A stretch of DNA of 64,000 nucleotides from Lacinutrix sp. Bg11-31. Lineage in GTDB: Bacteria; Bacteroidota; Bacteroidia; Flavobacteriales; Flavobacteriaceae. Every line of letters starts with the position of its first letter. Position 1 is the first letter of the stretch. Of the stretch, positions 17,525 through 25,798 are shown in pieces. The DNA lies in assembly GCF_002831665.1 (NCBI RefSeq), contig NZ_CP025118.1, positions 62,001 to 126,000 of the forward strand, in the 5' to 3' direction. The notes beneath the pieces are model-generated. The model ran no database searches. It was not told the DNA's origin and worked only from the letters and a program-made list of their open reading frames with translations. A program made the translations under genes and the position numbers.

Positions 17525-18298
17525 ATGAATTCTAGAGCCAATCAATTAAAAGCATTCGATCGTTTATTAACCATTATGGACGAGCTTCGTGAGCAATGTC
17601 CTTGGGATAAGAAACAAACCATGGCAACCTTACGTCACTTAACAATCGAGGAAACTTACGAACTTGGCGATGCTATTTTAGATAATGATTTAGAAGAAGT
17701 AAAAAACGAAATTGGCGATTTAATGTTACATCTCGTATTCTATGCAAAAATAGGAAGCGAAACCAACACGTTCGATATTGCAGATGTTTGTAATTCTATT
17801 TGCGAAAAACTAATTCATAGACATCCACACATCTATGGAGATGTAAAAGTAAAAGATGAAGCCGAGGTAAAACGTAATTGGGAAAAACTAAAACTTCAAG
17901 AAGGTAGAACAAGTGTTTTAGAAGGTGTGCCTAAAAGTTTACCAGCTTTGGTAAAGGCAAGCCGCATTCAAGATAAAGTAGCAGGAGTAGGTTTCGATTG
18001 GGAAAAACCAGAACAAGTTTGGGAGAAAGTAGAAGAGGAGCTTAAGGAGTTTAAAGTTGAGGTCGCTAAAAACGATGTAGACGCAATGGAAGACGAGTTT
18101 GGTGATGTTTTATTCTCTTTAGTAAACTATGCTCGTTTTAAAAATATAAACCCAGAAAACGCCTTAGAAAGAACTAATAAAAAATTCTCAAAAAGATTTC
18201 AATACTTAGAGTCTAAAGCGAAAGCACTAAATAAAGACCTAAAAGAGATGACTTTGGCTGAAATGGATATTTTTTGGGAAGAAGCCAAAAAAATGTAA
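17525..18298 (+). CDS. mazG: Nucleoside triphosphate pyrophosphohydrolase MazG
   Basis: The protein (257 residues from the chosen ATG, MNSRANQLKAF) is a two-domain MazG that hydrolyses nucleoside triphosphates to monophosphate plus pyrophosphate, a housecleaning role. The first domain has CPWDKKQTMATLRHLTIEE and the metal motif EIGDLMLHLVF. The second has a matching EFGDVLFSLVNYARF, so both MazG domains keep E-x-x-D. An earlier in-frame start would lie inside the preceding terminator and was rejected. Its last 20 or so bases are the first unit of a 67-bp tandem repeat that continues past the stop. Confidence 0.94.
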   Translation: MNSRANQLKAFDRLLTIMDELREQCPWDKKQTMATLRHLTIEETYELGDAILDNDLEEVKNEIGDLMLHLVFYAKIGSETNTFDIADVCNSICEKLIHRHPHIYGDVKVKDEAEVKRNWEKLKLQEGRTSVLEGVPKSLPALVKASRIQDKVAGVGFDWEKPEQVWEKVEEELKEFKVEVAKNDVDAMEDEFGDVLFSLVNYARFKNINPENALERTNKKFSKRFQYLESKAKALNKDLKEMTLAEMDIFWEEAKKM

Positions 18299-18489
18299 TT
18301 GGAAAAATCTATTTCTGGATTTTTCAAATACTCTTATTTTTTGGGAAGAAGCCAAAAAAATGTAATTGGAAAAATCTATTTCTGGATTTTTCAAATATTC
18401 TTATTTTTTGGGAAGAAGCCAAAAAAATGTAATTGGAAAAATCTATTTCTGGATTTTTCAAATACTCTTATTTTTGGGAGGAGGTCAAA
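18276..18489. repeat. 67-bp tandem repeat of the mazG 3' end and terminator (three units plus a partial)
   Basis: The unit begins GGGAAGAAGCC, includes the last codons and stop of mazG, then a hairpin GAAAAATC/GATTTTTC. Units begin at 18276, 18343 and 18410; a degraded fourth starts at 18476. Because 67 is not a multiple of 3, the later copies of the mazG tail fall in different frames. They produce a spurious reading frame of about 86 codons that I do not consider a gene. Confidence 0.95.
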
Positions 18490-18493
18490 AAAA

Positions 18494-18550
18494 AACTTGA
18501 GTAATTCAAAAATAAAAGATTTTCAAATACTCAAGTTTCTTATTTTTTTT
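18494..18550 (+). terminator. Strong hairpin after the mazG repeat
   Basis: AACTTGAGTA pairs with TACTCAAGTT, with further partial pairing inside, and is followed by TTCTTATTTTTTTT. It would end any mazG read-through and faces the end of the convergent peptidase gene. Confidence 0.75.
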
Positions 18551-18643
18551 CTAAAGTAATGGTTTGTACTTCATTCTTTCTAAATTAAAAAATGAAGAAA
18601 CTCATTATTCAATTTAAAAGTGTTGACCTTTAGATTTTTATCT

Positions 18644-20473
18644 TTATTCTGTAGCTTTAGTAAGTGCTTTTAATCCACCAACAACAGGTAAAGTTAAACG
18701 CGTTTTATCTAAGTCTATAGTTAATTCGGTTCCTGGTTTTGGATGTAATGTAAACTCCTTATCACTAGAAAAAATAATTAAACCTATTTGTTGTCCAGCT
18801 CTAATAATTTGGTCGTCTGGTTGTAATTTAAATGTTACATCGTAAAATTTACCTTTTTTTAATGGCTCACTTTCTCTAATAGATTTATAGTTTTTAGGGT
18901 CTGCCCAACCTCTTGTAATAATATTGTCTGTAATTACTTTAGCATCCTCCTCGTAAGGTAAAGACACTAGCATAATAGATAAGTTTGCAGCTGCTTTACT
19001 ACTGGTTAAACTAATAGTAACCTCAGCTTCACCAGAAATATGAAGATCTCTTGTAAGATGAGGTGTTGCGTATAATAATCTGTTTTTAGAACTAGAAACT
19101 TGTGCATGTTCTTTAGCCGAAATATTAAAATCATCAACTAAAGTTTCCATTTTTTGTCTTTTGTTCTGTTTTGTAGATAAAGCACCAATGTTGTTTCCGC
19201 CTTTGTTTAAAAACAAAGTCACATCTTCGGCATTTGGATTAGGATACGCATCGTAAGCTGTAGGGTTATCGTGTTTGTCGTTTTCTCTAACAATCCAAGC
19301 TTGTTTATCGTTTTCAACGCCATTATCTATACCATGTAAATAATGTGTAAACCAACGGTTCATCATTATCATTGGTGGTGGTCCACCATGTCCATTTTGG
19401 TGATAATATAATTGAGTTTGTAAACCCATTGCTTTCGCTTTTTGGTAGATTCTATTACTGTGTTCTGGCATTACGTTCCAATCGTTAAAACCATGAGACA
19501 TTAATAAAGCGGCTTTCATAGGAGCCATTTGGTTTAAGTAATCTCTATTATTCCAAAAGTCGTTTAAATCACCAGTTTGTCTGTCCATACCATTTTTCAT
19601 TTCGGTATCTCTTACGCGCTTGTTATTTCCTGGACGTTTATCTTCGGCTCCACTATGTACAAAATCGTAAAGTACATCTATGTCTTCACCTAAATAACCA
19701 CCTGGAGAACGTACTAAACCATTAGATCTGTAATAATGATAATATGAAGTATTTGGAGCAATAGGTATAATAGCTTCTAAACCTTCAACGCCTGTTGTTG
19801 CAGCTGCTAGAGGTAATGTTCCGTTAAACGACGTTCCTGTCATTCCTACTTTTCCTGTAGACCAAAAAGCGTCTACTGGTTCGTTGCCATCTCTTTCTGT
19901 AAAGCCTTTTGCTCTACCACATAACCAATCTATAACTGCTTTTGGTGCTAATGCTTCGTTTGGTCCACCAATAGTTGGAGATCCATCACTTAATCCTGTA
20001 CCAGGAGAAGACGAGTGTACTACAATATAACCACGTGGCACCCATTTTCTAAGATGCGAGTTAGATATAATAGGGCGTTCTCCTCTACGTTTTACTTCTG
20101 GATGTACACGTTCTTTTCCAATTTCACCAAGTTCGTGTTCTACTTCCCACATTACACCAGGAAGATCTGCTGCTACTCCAGCAAAATAGGGGCTTGTAAC
20201 ATATACTATAGGTAGCTTTAAGCCTTCTGTGTCTGTTTGTTTTGGTCTGGTAACTGCAACGTGCATACGGTCTGGTTTCCCATCTTCGTCTGTGTCGAAA
20301 GTGGTTTCTACCCAAAGGTCGTGTCTAATCCAATCGTTTGTATCTGTAAAACCTTGAACTGGTTGTGCTTCTCCATCTGCAAAAAAAGGAACCGTTTTGT
20401 CTTGTGCAAAACCAAGAGTTACTGTTAAAAATAAGACTGAAAATAAACTGAATACATTGTGCTTTTTTGTCAT
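18644..20473 (-). CDS. Secreted X-Pro dipeptidyl-peptidase-like S15/CocE hydrolase
   Basis: The 609-residue alpha/beta hydrolase has a signal peptide (a hydrophobic stretch ending GFAQDK). The nucleophile serine is in GMTGTSFNG near residue 214, the probable catalytic Asp in GFNDWNVMP, and the His in NGHGGPP. The C-terminal part (LHISGEAEVTISLTSS) is the jelly-roll domain of the X-Pro dipeptidyl-peptidase C-terminal family. It probably cleaves X-Pro dipeptides or related esters/amides outside the cytoplasm. The gene stands alone, with the repeat-rich mazG tail on one side and the first cassette-like element on the other. Confidence 0.85.
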   Translation of the reverse strand: MTKKHNVFSLFSVLFLTVTLGFAQDKTVPFFADGEAQPVQGFTDTNDWIRHDLWVETTFDTDEDGKPDRMHVAVTRPKQTDTEGLKLPIVYVTSPYFAGVAADLPGVMWEVEHELGEIGKERVHPEVKRRGERPIISNSHLRKWVPRGYIVVHSSSPGTGLSDGSPTIGGPNEALAPKAVIDWLCGRAKGFTERDGNEPVDAFWSTGKVGMTGTSFNGTLPLAAATTGVEGLEAIIPIAPNTSYYHYYRSNGLVRSPGGYLGEDIDVLYDFVHSGAEDKRPGNNKRVRDTEMKNGMDRQTGDLNDFWNNRDYLNQMAPMKAALLMSHGFNDWNVMPEHSNRIYQKAKAMGLQTQLYYHQNGHGGPPPMIMMNRWFTHYLHGIDNGVENDKQAWIVRENDKHDNPTAYDAYPNPNAEDVTLFLNKGGNNIGALSTKQNKRQKMETLVDDFNISAKEHAQVSSSKNRLLYATPHLTRDLHISGEAEVTISLTSSKAAANLSIMLVSLPYEEDAKVITDNIITRGWADPKNYKSIRESEPLKKGKFYDVTFKLQPDDQIIRAGQQIGLIIFSSDKEFTLHPKPGTELTIDLDKTRLTLPVVGGLKALTKATE

Positions 20474-20574
20474 GATAACTGCTTGTAAAGTTTTTAGGTT
20501 ACAATTTAGCTATTTTTTTGGAATAGAGGAGGAGTGGAGTGTTAAGAGTGTTGTAAAATTTTGAATTTGGTAGG

Positions 20575-20713
20575 TTCGTTTAACGTTGTTGTGTATGGTT
20601 AGTTGCGTGGTTAAGCACCTAATTTAGTAAACAAATCACAGATAGAATATTCCGCAGGAATGTTCGTAAGTCGGCAGTGACCTAGCAATTAATTATACAC
20701 GGTGTTAGCCACA
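20575..20713 (-). repeat. Downstream folded site of cassette A (attC-like, about 139 bp)
   Basis: Arms TGTATGGTTAGTTGC and GCAATTAATTATACA pair at 12 of 15 positions, the other three being G-T. They enclose about 80 bases with a nested palindrome (ATTCCGCAGGAAT). It closely resembles the site after cassette B, including the shared inner stretch CTAATTTAGTAAACAAA. The end facing away from the gene carries GTTTAAC, a match to the integron core-site form RYYYAAC; the end facing the gene does not match that consensus fully. Confidence 0.75.
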
Positions 20714-20717
20714 GTAT

Positions 20718-21302
20718 TTATTCCGTTTTGATTAAAATTATTGTGTCTCTTTCTCGTAAGTTGTTTTCTAGAAATTGGTATTTTTCAAATCTAATTTTCA
20801 ATTCCGTTTTCCCGTTTGATGTATATATTGAATTATCGCTAAATTCAATTTCATTGTTTAAATTCACCTCTTTCATTCTCTTCTCTAGCACAAAAAATTG
20901 TTTTTCCGTAATCTCATATGGGCAACAACTTCCAAGAAATCCTTGTGCTTTTTGATAAATCACAAAATCGTTTTTCTCCAGCTCAATATAATTCGGTTGA
21001 ATAGGATAAAGTACTATCGAGGCTAAAATTCCGAAAAATATTCCGCCAAACAACCAGAATAATAAAGTCAGAATTGGCGTAAACGCATAAAAACTAAAGT
21101 AAATTCCGATTTTCTTAAAAGGCTTGAGATTCCACAAAAAGAGAATAATTCCGCTTGCATAAACTAATAAAGTTATAAAATAAGAGAATCTATAATTCAG
21201 ACTTATTTCAATAGTGCTTTTCAGAGCGAAATTCAATAAAGCAAATCCCAAAAGGTAGAAATGAATCTTTGTAATTATATCTCTGATTTGGGTTTTCGTC
21301 AT
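20718..21302 (-). CDS. Hypothetical membrane protein (cassette A cargo)
   Basis: I do not recognise the family of this 194-residue protein. Three or four hydrophobic helices fill the first 110 residues: FYLLGFALLNFAL, FSYFITLLVYASGIILFLW, IYFSFYAFTPILTLLFWLF, and a glycine-containing FGGIFFGILASIVL. A hydrophilic C-terminal domain of about 85 residues follows, with FLGSCCPYEI as a possible reactive or metal-binding pair of cysteines. The topology suggests an inner-membrane protein with a soluble tail. It is a lone gene between two attC-like sites and is unrelated to its chromosomal neighbours, consistent with acquired cargo. Confidence 0.7.
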   Translation of the reverse strand: MTKTQIRDIITKIHFYLLGFALLNFALKSTIEISLNYRFSYFITLLVYASGIILFLWNLKPFKKIGIYFSFYAFTPILTLLFWLFGGIFFGILASIVLYPIQPNYIELEKNDFVIYQKAQGFLGSCCPYEITEKQFFVLEKRMKEVNLNNEIEFSDNSIYTSNGKTELKIRFEKYQFLENNLRERDTIILIKTE

Positions 21303-21304
21303 AT

Positions 21305-21372
21305 TGTGGCTAATGTTTCGTTGATATAAAATCGTTTCAATGTTTTATATCATACGTTAAACGAAGTTAGCC
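21305..21372 (-). repeat. Upstream folded site of cassette A (about 65 bp)
   Basis: The site folds on itself: GGCTAA/TTAGCC, TTCGTT/AACGAA and GATATAAAA/TTTTATATC pair around a short loop. The site before cassette C shares most of this sequence, including the stem GATATAAAA/TTTTATATC and the stretch CAACGAAACATTA, and the site before cassette B is a more diverged relative. Confidence 0.75.
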
Positions 21373-21399
21373 TAAAAAATTGACAAAGTCAAGTATGGG

Positions 21400-21440
21400 A
21401 AACCACCAAAATAGATGGTTTAGTGTTTCCGCGAAAGCGA
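21400..21440 (-). terminator. Terminator module after the histidine kinase gene
   Basis: On the minus strand a small CGCTTTCGCGGAAA hairpin unit is followed by a hairpin made of AAACCATC and GGTGGTTT. The same two-part module follows two other minus-strand genes (near 29.6 and 30.2 kb). This copy is the most diverged and lacks a long T-run. Confidence 0.55.
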
Positions 21441-21507
21441 AATAATGCTATTTTTTTTAATAAGTCTCTATTTTATATCTCTATAAAAGCAAAATTATAT
21501 ACTTGTT

Positions 21508-23745
21508 TTAAGTTTCTAATGTTTCTGAATTAGATGGTGTTGTTTTTTCTGCTAGAGCAGTATATAATTTATCGATTTCTAGAGGTTTCCATAGTACTTT
21601 ATTAAACAGTATAGAGGTCTCACTGTTTTGACTCGTCATTACATCTGCAGTTATTGCAAAAATAGGAGTATGCGTATTTGTGTTTTTAGTGTTTCTAATT
21701 ATACGAGTGGCATCTATGCCATTTAACTCTGGCATGTGTAAGTCCATTAATATAAAATCGTACTTTTTCTTTTGTGCATATTCTACGGCTAGCTTTCCAT
21801 TAGTAACATGTTCTGTTGTAACTCCCCATTTAGAAAGCACTTTTTTTATTAGAATGGCATTCATTATTGTGTCTTCAGCTAAAAGCACATTTTTGTTTTT
21901 TAATTGAGGATAAGTAGGCTTGTTTTCAATGTGTACTATTTTAGATGCTTTCTCGAGTTTAAGATTAAAATAAAACTCTGAACCTTCTTGAATTTTACTT
22001 TTTACTTGAATGTTACTACCATGAAGTTTTATTAATTTTTTTACAATTGCCAACCCTAAACCTGTGCCTCCTTGTTTACGTGTCATTACAGGTTTTATTT
22101 GAGAAAAACTTAAAAATATTTCTGATATATCTGCTTCTGTAATACCTTCTCCTGTGTCCTTTACGCTAACTTGTATGGTGTCGAATTTGGAGTCTTCTTT
22201 TATTAGTTTTAAGCTAAAAGTTATCTGGCCTTTATCTGTGAATTTTATTGCATTTCCAATAAGGTTACTTAGTATTTGAGAGAGTTTAGTTTGGTCTAAA
22301 AGATAATTTCTGTCTTTGGGAATATCATTATTTAAAACTAATGCTAAACCTTTTATTTTTGCTACGTTAAGGTGCAGATTTACTATTTTAGTAGAGAACT
22401 CGTTAAAGTTTCTATTATCTAAGTCTAAAGCTGTTTTCTTAGAATCTAATTTGGTAAAATCGAGAACGTTATTAACAATATTTATTAGATTGTCTGATGC
22501 AAATTGTAAGCTTCTAATTAACGATTTACTTTCACCATGTACTTGGTCTTCTAAAATGGATACTATTATTGTAATGGCATTTAAAGGTGTTCTAATTTCA
22601 TGACTAATTACAGACAAAAACTCTTGCTTTAATTTTACTGCTTTTAGTTCGTCTTTGCTTTTTTTCTCTATAATTTTTTGTCGTTCTTTTTGCAATAAGG
22701 CTTCACTTTCTAACACATTCATTTTATTGATTAAGTTATAGTTTTCCATAACTTGTTGTGTGTGGGTGTTCATTATAGTTTCTTTTTCTTTAAGGTATAA
22801 TTCTAAATATTTAAAAGATTTATTAATGTTAGATTGCTCTTTAAAGATTAGATATAATAAATGATATCCTTTTATTTTAGTCATAGCAATATTATAGGAA
22901 GTAGATAGTTTTAGACCTTCTTTAACTATTTTTATTGCTTTATCTAATTGGTTAAATTTATAGTATAATTTACCTAGTTTGTTATAAGCCATTGAGGCTC
23001 CCATAATTTCTACAACTTTATTATGCTTGTCTATAGCGTCTAAAAAATCGATTTCAGCATTTTTAAAACCACCTTGTTTAAGATGTATTTTTCCACGTCC
23101 ATAAACAGCAAAAGCAAGTCCTCTAGTATCTCCAGTTTGTTTTTTTATTGTGATAGCGTGCTCTATCATTTTCATTGCAACACTAGGTTTCTGCCTTTTT
23201 AATAATAAGCCAGATAGATTATTAAAGACATTAGATTCTAAATTTAGATTTTTAACTTTTCTAGCATTTCTTACAGCAGATTTGTAAGATGAAAAAGCAT
23301 TTGAGCGATCTCCAATATACTCGTAAACAGTTCCAATTGCTTTTTCTACTTTAGATTGGCTTTCAAAATCGTCGTATTTTTTATAGATTCTAAGCGCTTC
23401 TTTTAAGTATATTAAACCTTCGTGATAGTTGTTGGTTTTATAATTAATACTACCAATATTATATTTAGCATCTGCTATACCACGTTGGTCGTTTATTGCT
23501 TTAAAGAAAACAATAGCTTCTTGTGAATGGGTATTAGATTTCTCGAAGTCGCTATTAATCATATAATACAGAGATAGCTGGTTTAAGCTTTTTCCAATTA
23601 ATGATTTGTTATCTAGACTTTTACTCAAGTATAGCGCCTTTTTTGCTAGCTCTATACTCTTGAGCAAATTAGATGTACGCCCAGAATAGGCGTCACTAAG
23701 AAGCACGTGTACTTCGCTGGTTTTTCGTAGGTTATTGATAGTCAT
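21508..23745 (-). CDS. Hybrid sensor histidine kinase with N-terminal TPR repeats and receiver domain
   Basis: This 745-residue protein has about 330 residues of TPR-like helical repeats (SLNQLSLYYMINSDFEKS, and YNIGSINYKTNNYHEGLIY are examples) and a coiled-coil linker. Next is a HisKA domain with the phospho-accepting His in SVISHEIRTPLNA near residue 380, then a HATPase_c domain (LSNLIGNAIKF, DTGEGI, GGTGLGLAI). The C-terminal receiver has its Asp in FILMDLHMPELNG near residue 667. There is no signal peptide or membrane helix, so it probably senses a cytoplasmic or protein-borne signal through the TPRs. No output regulator is adjacent. An output via phosphotransfer is likely but unknown. 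Confidence 0.92.
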   Translation of the reverse strand: MTINNLRKTSEVHVLLSDAYSGRTSNLLKSIELAKKALYLSKSLDNKSLIGKSLNQLSLYYMINSDFEKSNTHSQEAIVFFKAINDQRGIADAKYNIGSINYKTNNYHEGLIYLKEALRIYKKYDDFESQSKVEKAIGTVYEYIGDRSNAFSSYKSAVRNARKVKNLNLESNVFNNLSGLLLKRQKPSVAMKMIEHAITIKKQTGDTRGLAFAVYGRGKIHLKQGGFKNAEIDFLDAIDKHNKVVEIMGASMAYNKLGKLYYKFNQLDKAIKIVKEGLKLSTSYNIAMTKIKGYHLLYLIFKEQSNINKSFKYLELYLKEKETIMNTHTQQVMENYNLINKMNVLESEALLQKERQKIIEKKSKDELKAVKLKQEFLSVISHEIRTPLNAITIIVSILEDQVHGESKSLIRSLQFASDNLINIVNNVLDFTKLDSKKTALDLDNRNFNEFSTKIVNLHLNVAKIKGLALVLNNDIPKDRNYLLDQTKLSQILSNLIGNAIKFTDKGQITFSLKLIKEDSKFDTIQVSVKDTGEGITEADISEIFLSFSQIKPVMTRKQGGTGLGLAIVKKLIKLHGSNIQVKSKIQEGSEFYFNLKLEKASKIVHIENKPTYPQLKNKNVLLAEDTIMNAILIKKVLSKWGVTTEHVTNGKLAVEYAQKKKYDFILMDLHMPELNGIDATRIIRNTKNTNTHTPIFAITADVMTSQNSETSILFNKVLWKPLEIDKLYTALAEKTTPSNSETLET

Positions 23746-23892
23746 TGGGTAACTAGCGTTAAGATGGTGAATTTAGTTAAAAAAATAATAAGGTGTAAAA
23801 TTCTTGCTTGTTTTAAACGATTGGGCTTTATTTATTGGGTTATAGAGATTAATTACGCAGTCTAATTTAGAAAATACAAGCTACAAAATAAT

Positions 23893-24573
23893 TTAAAACT
23901 GTATGCTATTCATCGCTTTATAAATTATCATTTTTATTTTTAAATCTGCTATATTTTTTGAAACAAATTTTTGATTCATTTCAATCTCAATACCCAAATA
24001 ATGTTTAGTAAATTTTGTTCTTAAGTAGGTCGTAAACCCATCATTTTTACCTAAATAAGGGTAGTTAAAGCGTACATTTAAGTTAGAACCTTCTTTTAAA
24101 AGTTCTGTTTTTAACTTTTTACAAAATGCTTGTTCTGGTTTTTTTGTAGAATCGAATAACAAACCAATATCACAATTTCTGGTTTTGTTATTTAATTGAG
24201 ATGTAAAGCTATGAATAGATAAATGAAGCACAACATCTCCATTATCGATGTAGTTTTTAATGTTTTTTTCTACTAAAGAACGATAGGGAAAATAATAGGT
24301 TTCAATAATTTCTGACTTCTCAGTTTTAGACGCAATTTTTGTGAATTCTGAAAATAGCTGATTGTGATGTAACGAGCGATTTAATTCAATTAGCAAACGA
24401 CTTGTTGTACTAAAATAGGATACATTAGATAATGGTTCTAAATTTTGAAACAAATCTAATGCTCCCAAATCATAGCCACGATGTGTTTTTAACACCGCTT
24501 TATTTTTGAAGTGTTTTTTATAAGTTTCAGGAATATCATTTCCACCATGTTCGCAAGTTAAAACGAGTTTCAC
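23893..24573 (-). CDS. N-formylglutamate amidohydrolase family protein
   Basis: The 226-residue protein matches the N-formylglutamate amidohydrolase family (zinc hydrolases related to HutG2). VLTCEHGGNDIP gives the Glu-His metal pair, HRGYDLGALDL the conserved His and Asp, and LIELNRSLHH and LHLSIHSF further conserved histidines. It overlaps by 4 bases with the GCS2-like ligase gene, which itself lies 2 bases from an ATP-grasp ligase gene. In this setting the enzyme more likely trims or recycles an amide or formyl-type product of the two ligases than takes part in histidine degradation, since no hut genes are present. Confidence 0.85.
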   Translation of the reverse strand: MKLVLTCEHGGNDIPETYKKHFKNKAVLKTHRGYDLGALDLFQNLEPLSNVSYFSTTSRLLIELNRSLHHNQLFSEFTKIASKTEKSEIIETYYFPYRSLVEKNIKNYIDNGDVVLHLSIHSFTSQLNNKTRNCDIGLLFDSTKKPEQAFCKKLKTELLKEGSNLNVRFNYPYLGKNDGFTTYLRTKFTKHYLGIEIEMNQKFVSKNIADLKIKMIIYKAMNSIQF

Positions 24574-25796
24574 GGTTTAAATAATGTGTTTGTTATTAAA
24601 CACTTTTGAAGGTTGCGATACACAGTAATAATATGTTTTTCAGTAGTGTCATTACCAACCGCTTTTAGTAATCGTGTAGCCAAAGTGCCTTCTGCCAAAA
24701 TTAACTCAATAGCGTCGTGATGTGTTGCATGTAGTTTTGGTTTTACGGTTTGGTACAAATGTTTCCAAACGTTATTTATAGTTGCAGGAGCTTTTAGTCC
24801 AAATAAGTTTAAATATGCTTCATTTTCAATTTTAGAATTTTCAGCATGTTTTATAGCATCATTTAAAATTAGGAATAAGTCTTCTTTCGTCCAACTTTTT
24901 TGGTCTTTTAAAGAAGAAAATTCTTTTTTAACTAAAGCTTTTAAGACTTCAATAATTAAAGCGCAAATAGCAATATCAGCCTTAGGAGATTCTTGAATAT
25001 CTACTAATCGTATTTCTATAGCATTACGATCGAAACGAGCAATTGCACCTCGAGAGTTTAAGAAATGCTGGTCCAAAATCTTATTTTTATCATAAGGTCT
25101 AATGGCGTTTTTTATAGGTTCGAAAATGGTCGCATAATAATCTAATTTCGAAAAAACACGTTCAGGAATTACAAGTCCTGTTAACTCAGGAATTTCCTTT
25201 TGGTTCGTTTTGTAAAACTCTAATCGTGTGTCTTTAAAGCCTGTAATTTTTCCTTCTAAAATTGGTGAGCTCGCACAAAGTCCTGGTAATAATGGCAAGA
25301 TTATTCTAATGGCTGCATGTAGTTTTTCGAATTCCTTATCGTTATAAAACGGTAAATTAATATGCGTGCTTTGTACATTGCTCCAGCCATGACCTTTACA
25401 ATTAAAAATAGTATTGTAAAGTGCATAGACTTCGCTGTAACTGTGTTTCCATAATTGAGTGTCTGTATTAGGATTCATTAATGGATGCGAAGCAGAACCT
25501 AAAAGTTGTAGGTTTAAAGGTTTTAAAAGTGCGTCGATTTCCAAAATATTGGCATGAAATTTCGCAGCCAAGCCGTTTGTGCTTTTCGCAGGACCATTAG
25601 TTTTTAGTTCTATAACATGCGCAACCAATTCGTTGCTCCATGCAATATCTCCATTTTCTATGTCTGCTTGTAATTTGCCTGCTTTTTTTGTTAGTAGTTT
25701 GTCTACCTGTGGCGCGACTTTAAAAGTGTCTTTATTAACAAGCATGTATTCTAGTTCAATGCCGTAAACGTCGAATAAGTGATAGGGTTTTTTCAT
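24570..25796 (-). CDS. GCS2-type carboxylate-amine ligase
   Basis: The 408-residue protein resembles the glutamate-cysteine ligase family 2 (YbdK-like), which has the glutamine synthetase-type fold and forms amide bonds using ATP. YGIELEYMLVN near residue 11 carries the Glu-x-Glu metal site, IAWSNELVAHVIELKT the next strand with a catalytic Glu, NVQSTHINLPF an HxN strand, and RGAIARFDRNAIEIRLVDIQE the C-terminal strand pair. It is the middle gene of a three-gene operon with a RimK-type ATP-grasp ligase and an amidohydrolase. The substrate is unknown; a glutamate-like amino acid is a reasonable guess. Confidence 0.85.
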   Translation of the reverse strand: MKKPYHLFDVYGIELEYMLVNKDTFKVAPQVDKLLTKKAGKLQADIENGDIAWSNELVAHVIELKTNGPAKSTNGLAAKFHANILEIDALLKPLNLQLLGSASHPLMNPNTDTQLWKHSYSEVYALYNTIFNCKGHGWSNVQSTHINLPFYNDKEFEKLHAAIRIILPLLPGLCASSPILEGKITGFKDTRLEFYKTNQKEIPELTGLVIPERVFSKLDYYATIFEPIKNAIRPYDKNKILDQHFLNSRGAIARFDRNAIEIRLVDIQESPKADIAICALIIEVLKALVKKEFSSLKDQKSWTKEDLFLILNDAIKHAENSKIENEAYLNLFGLKAPATINNVWKHLYQTVKPKLHATHHDAIELILAEGTLATRLLKAVGNDTTEKHIITVYRNLQKCLITNTLFKP

Positions 25797-25798
25797 AA

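Larger units (their letters stand above)
20575..21372 (-). mobile_element. Cassette-like element A (membrane-protein gene between two folded sites)
   Basis: A single gene is bounded by two imperfect inverted-repeat sites. The arm before the gene and the arm after it are a perfect 9-bp inverted pair (TTAGCCACA and TGTGGCTAA). The outermost arms form a perfect 11-bp inverted pair (TTCGTTTAACG and CGTTAAACGAA). This double nested pairing is what insertion of a circular cassette at the 3' arm of a resident folded site would leave. Elements B and C in the window have the same plan with different arm sequences. No integrase is adjacent. Confidence 0.6.

Noticed and set aside
18299..18559. Open frame of 86 codons after mazG
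   Set aside because: It starts at TTG, consists entirely of the 67-bp tandem repeat of the mazG 3' end and terminator, and encodes the same DNA unit in three frames.
20124..20315. Frame with basic, Arg/Trp-rich sequence inside the X-Pro peptidase gene
   Set aside because: Alternative frame of a convincing 609-codon gene on the same strand.
20575..21372. Interpretation of the cassettes as insertion sequences
   Set aside because: No transposase is present, no target-site duplications were seen, and the covarying nested arms fit insertion of a circular cassette into a folded site better than IS terminal repeats, which would be constant among copies.
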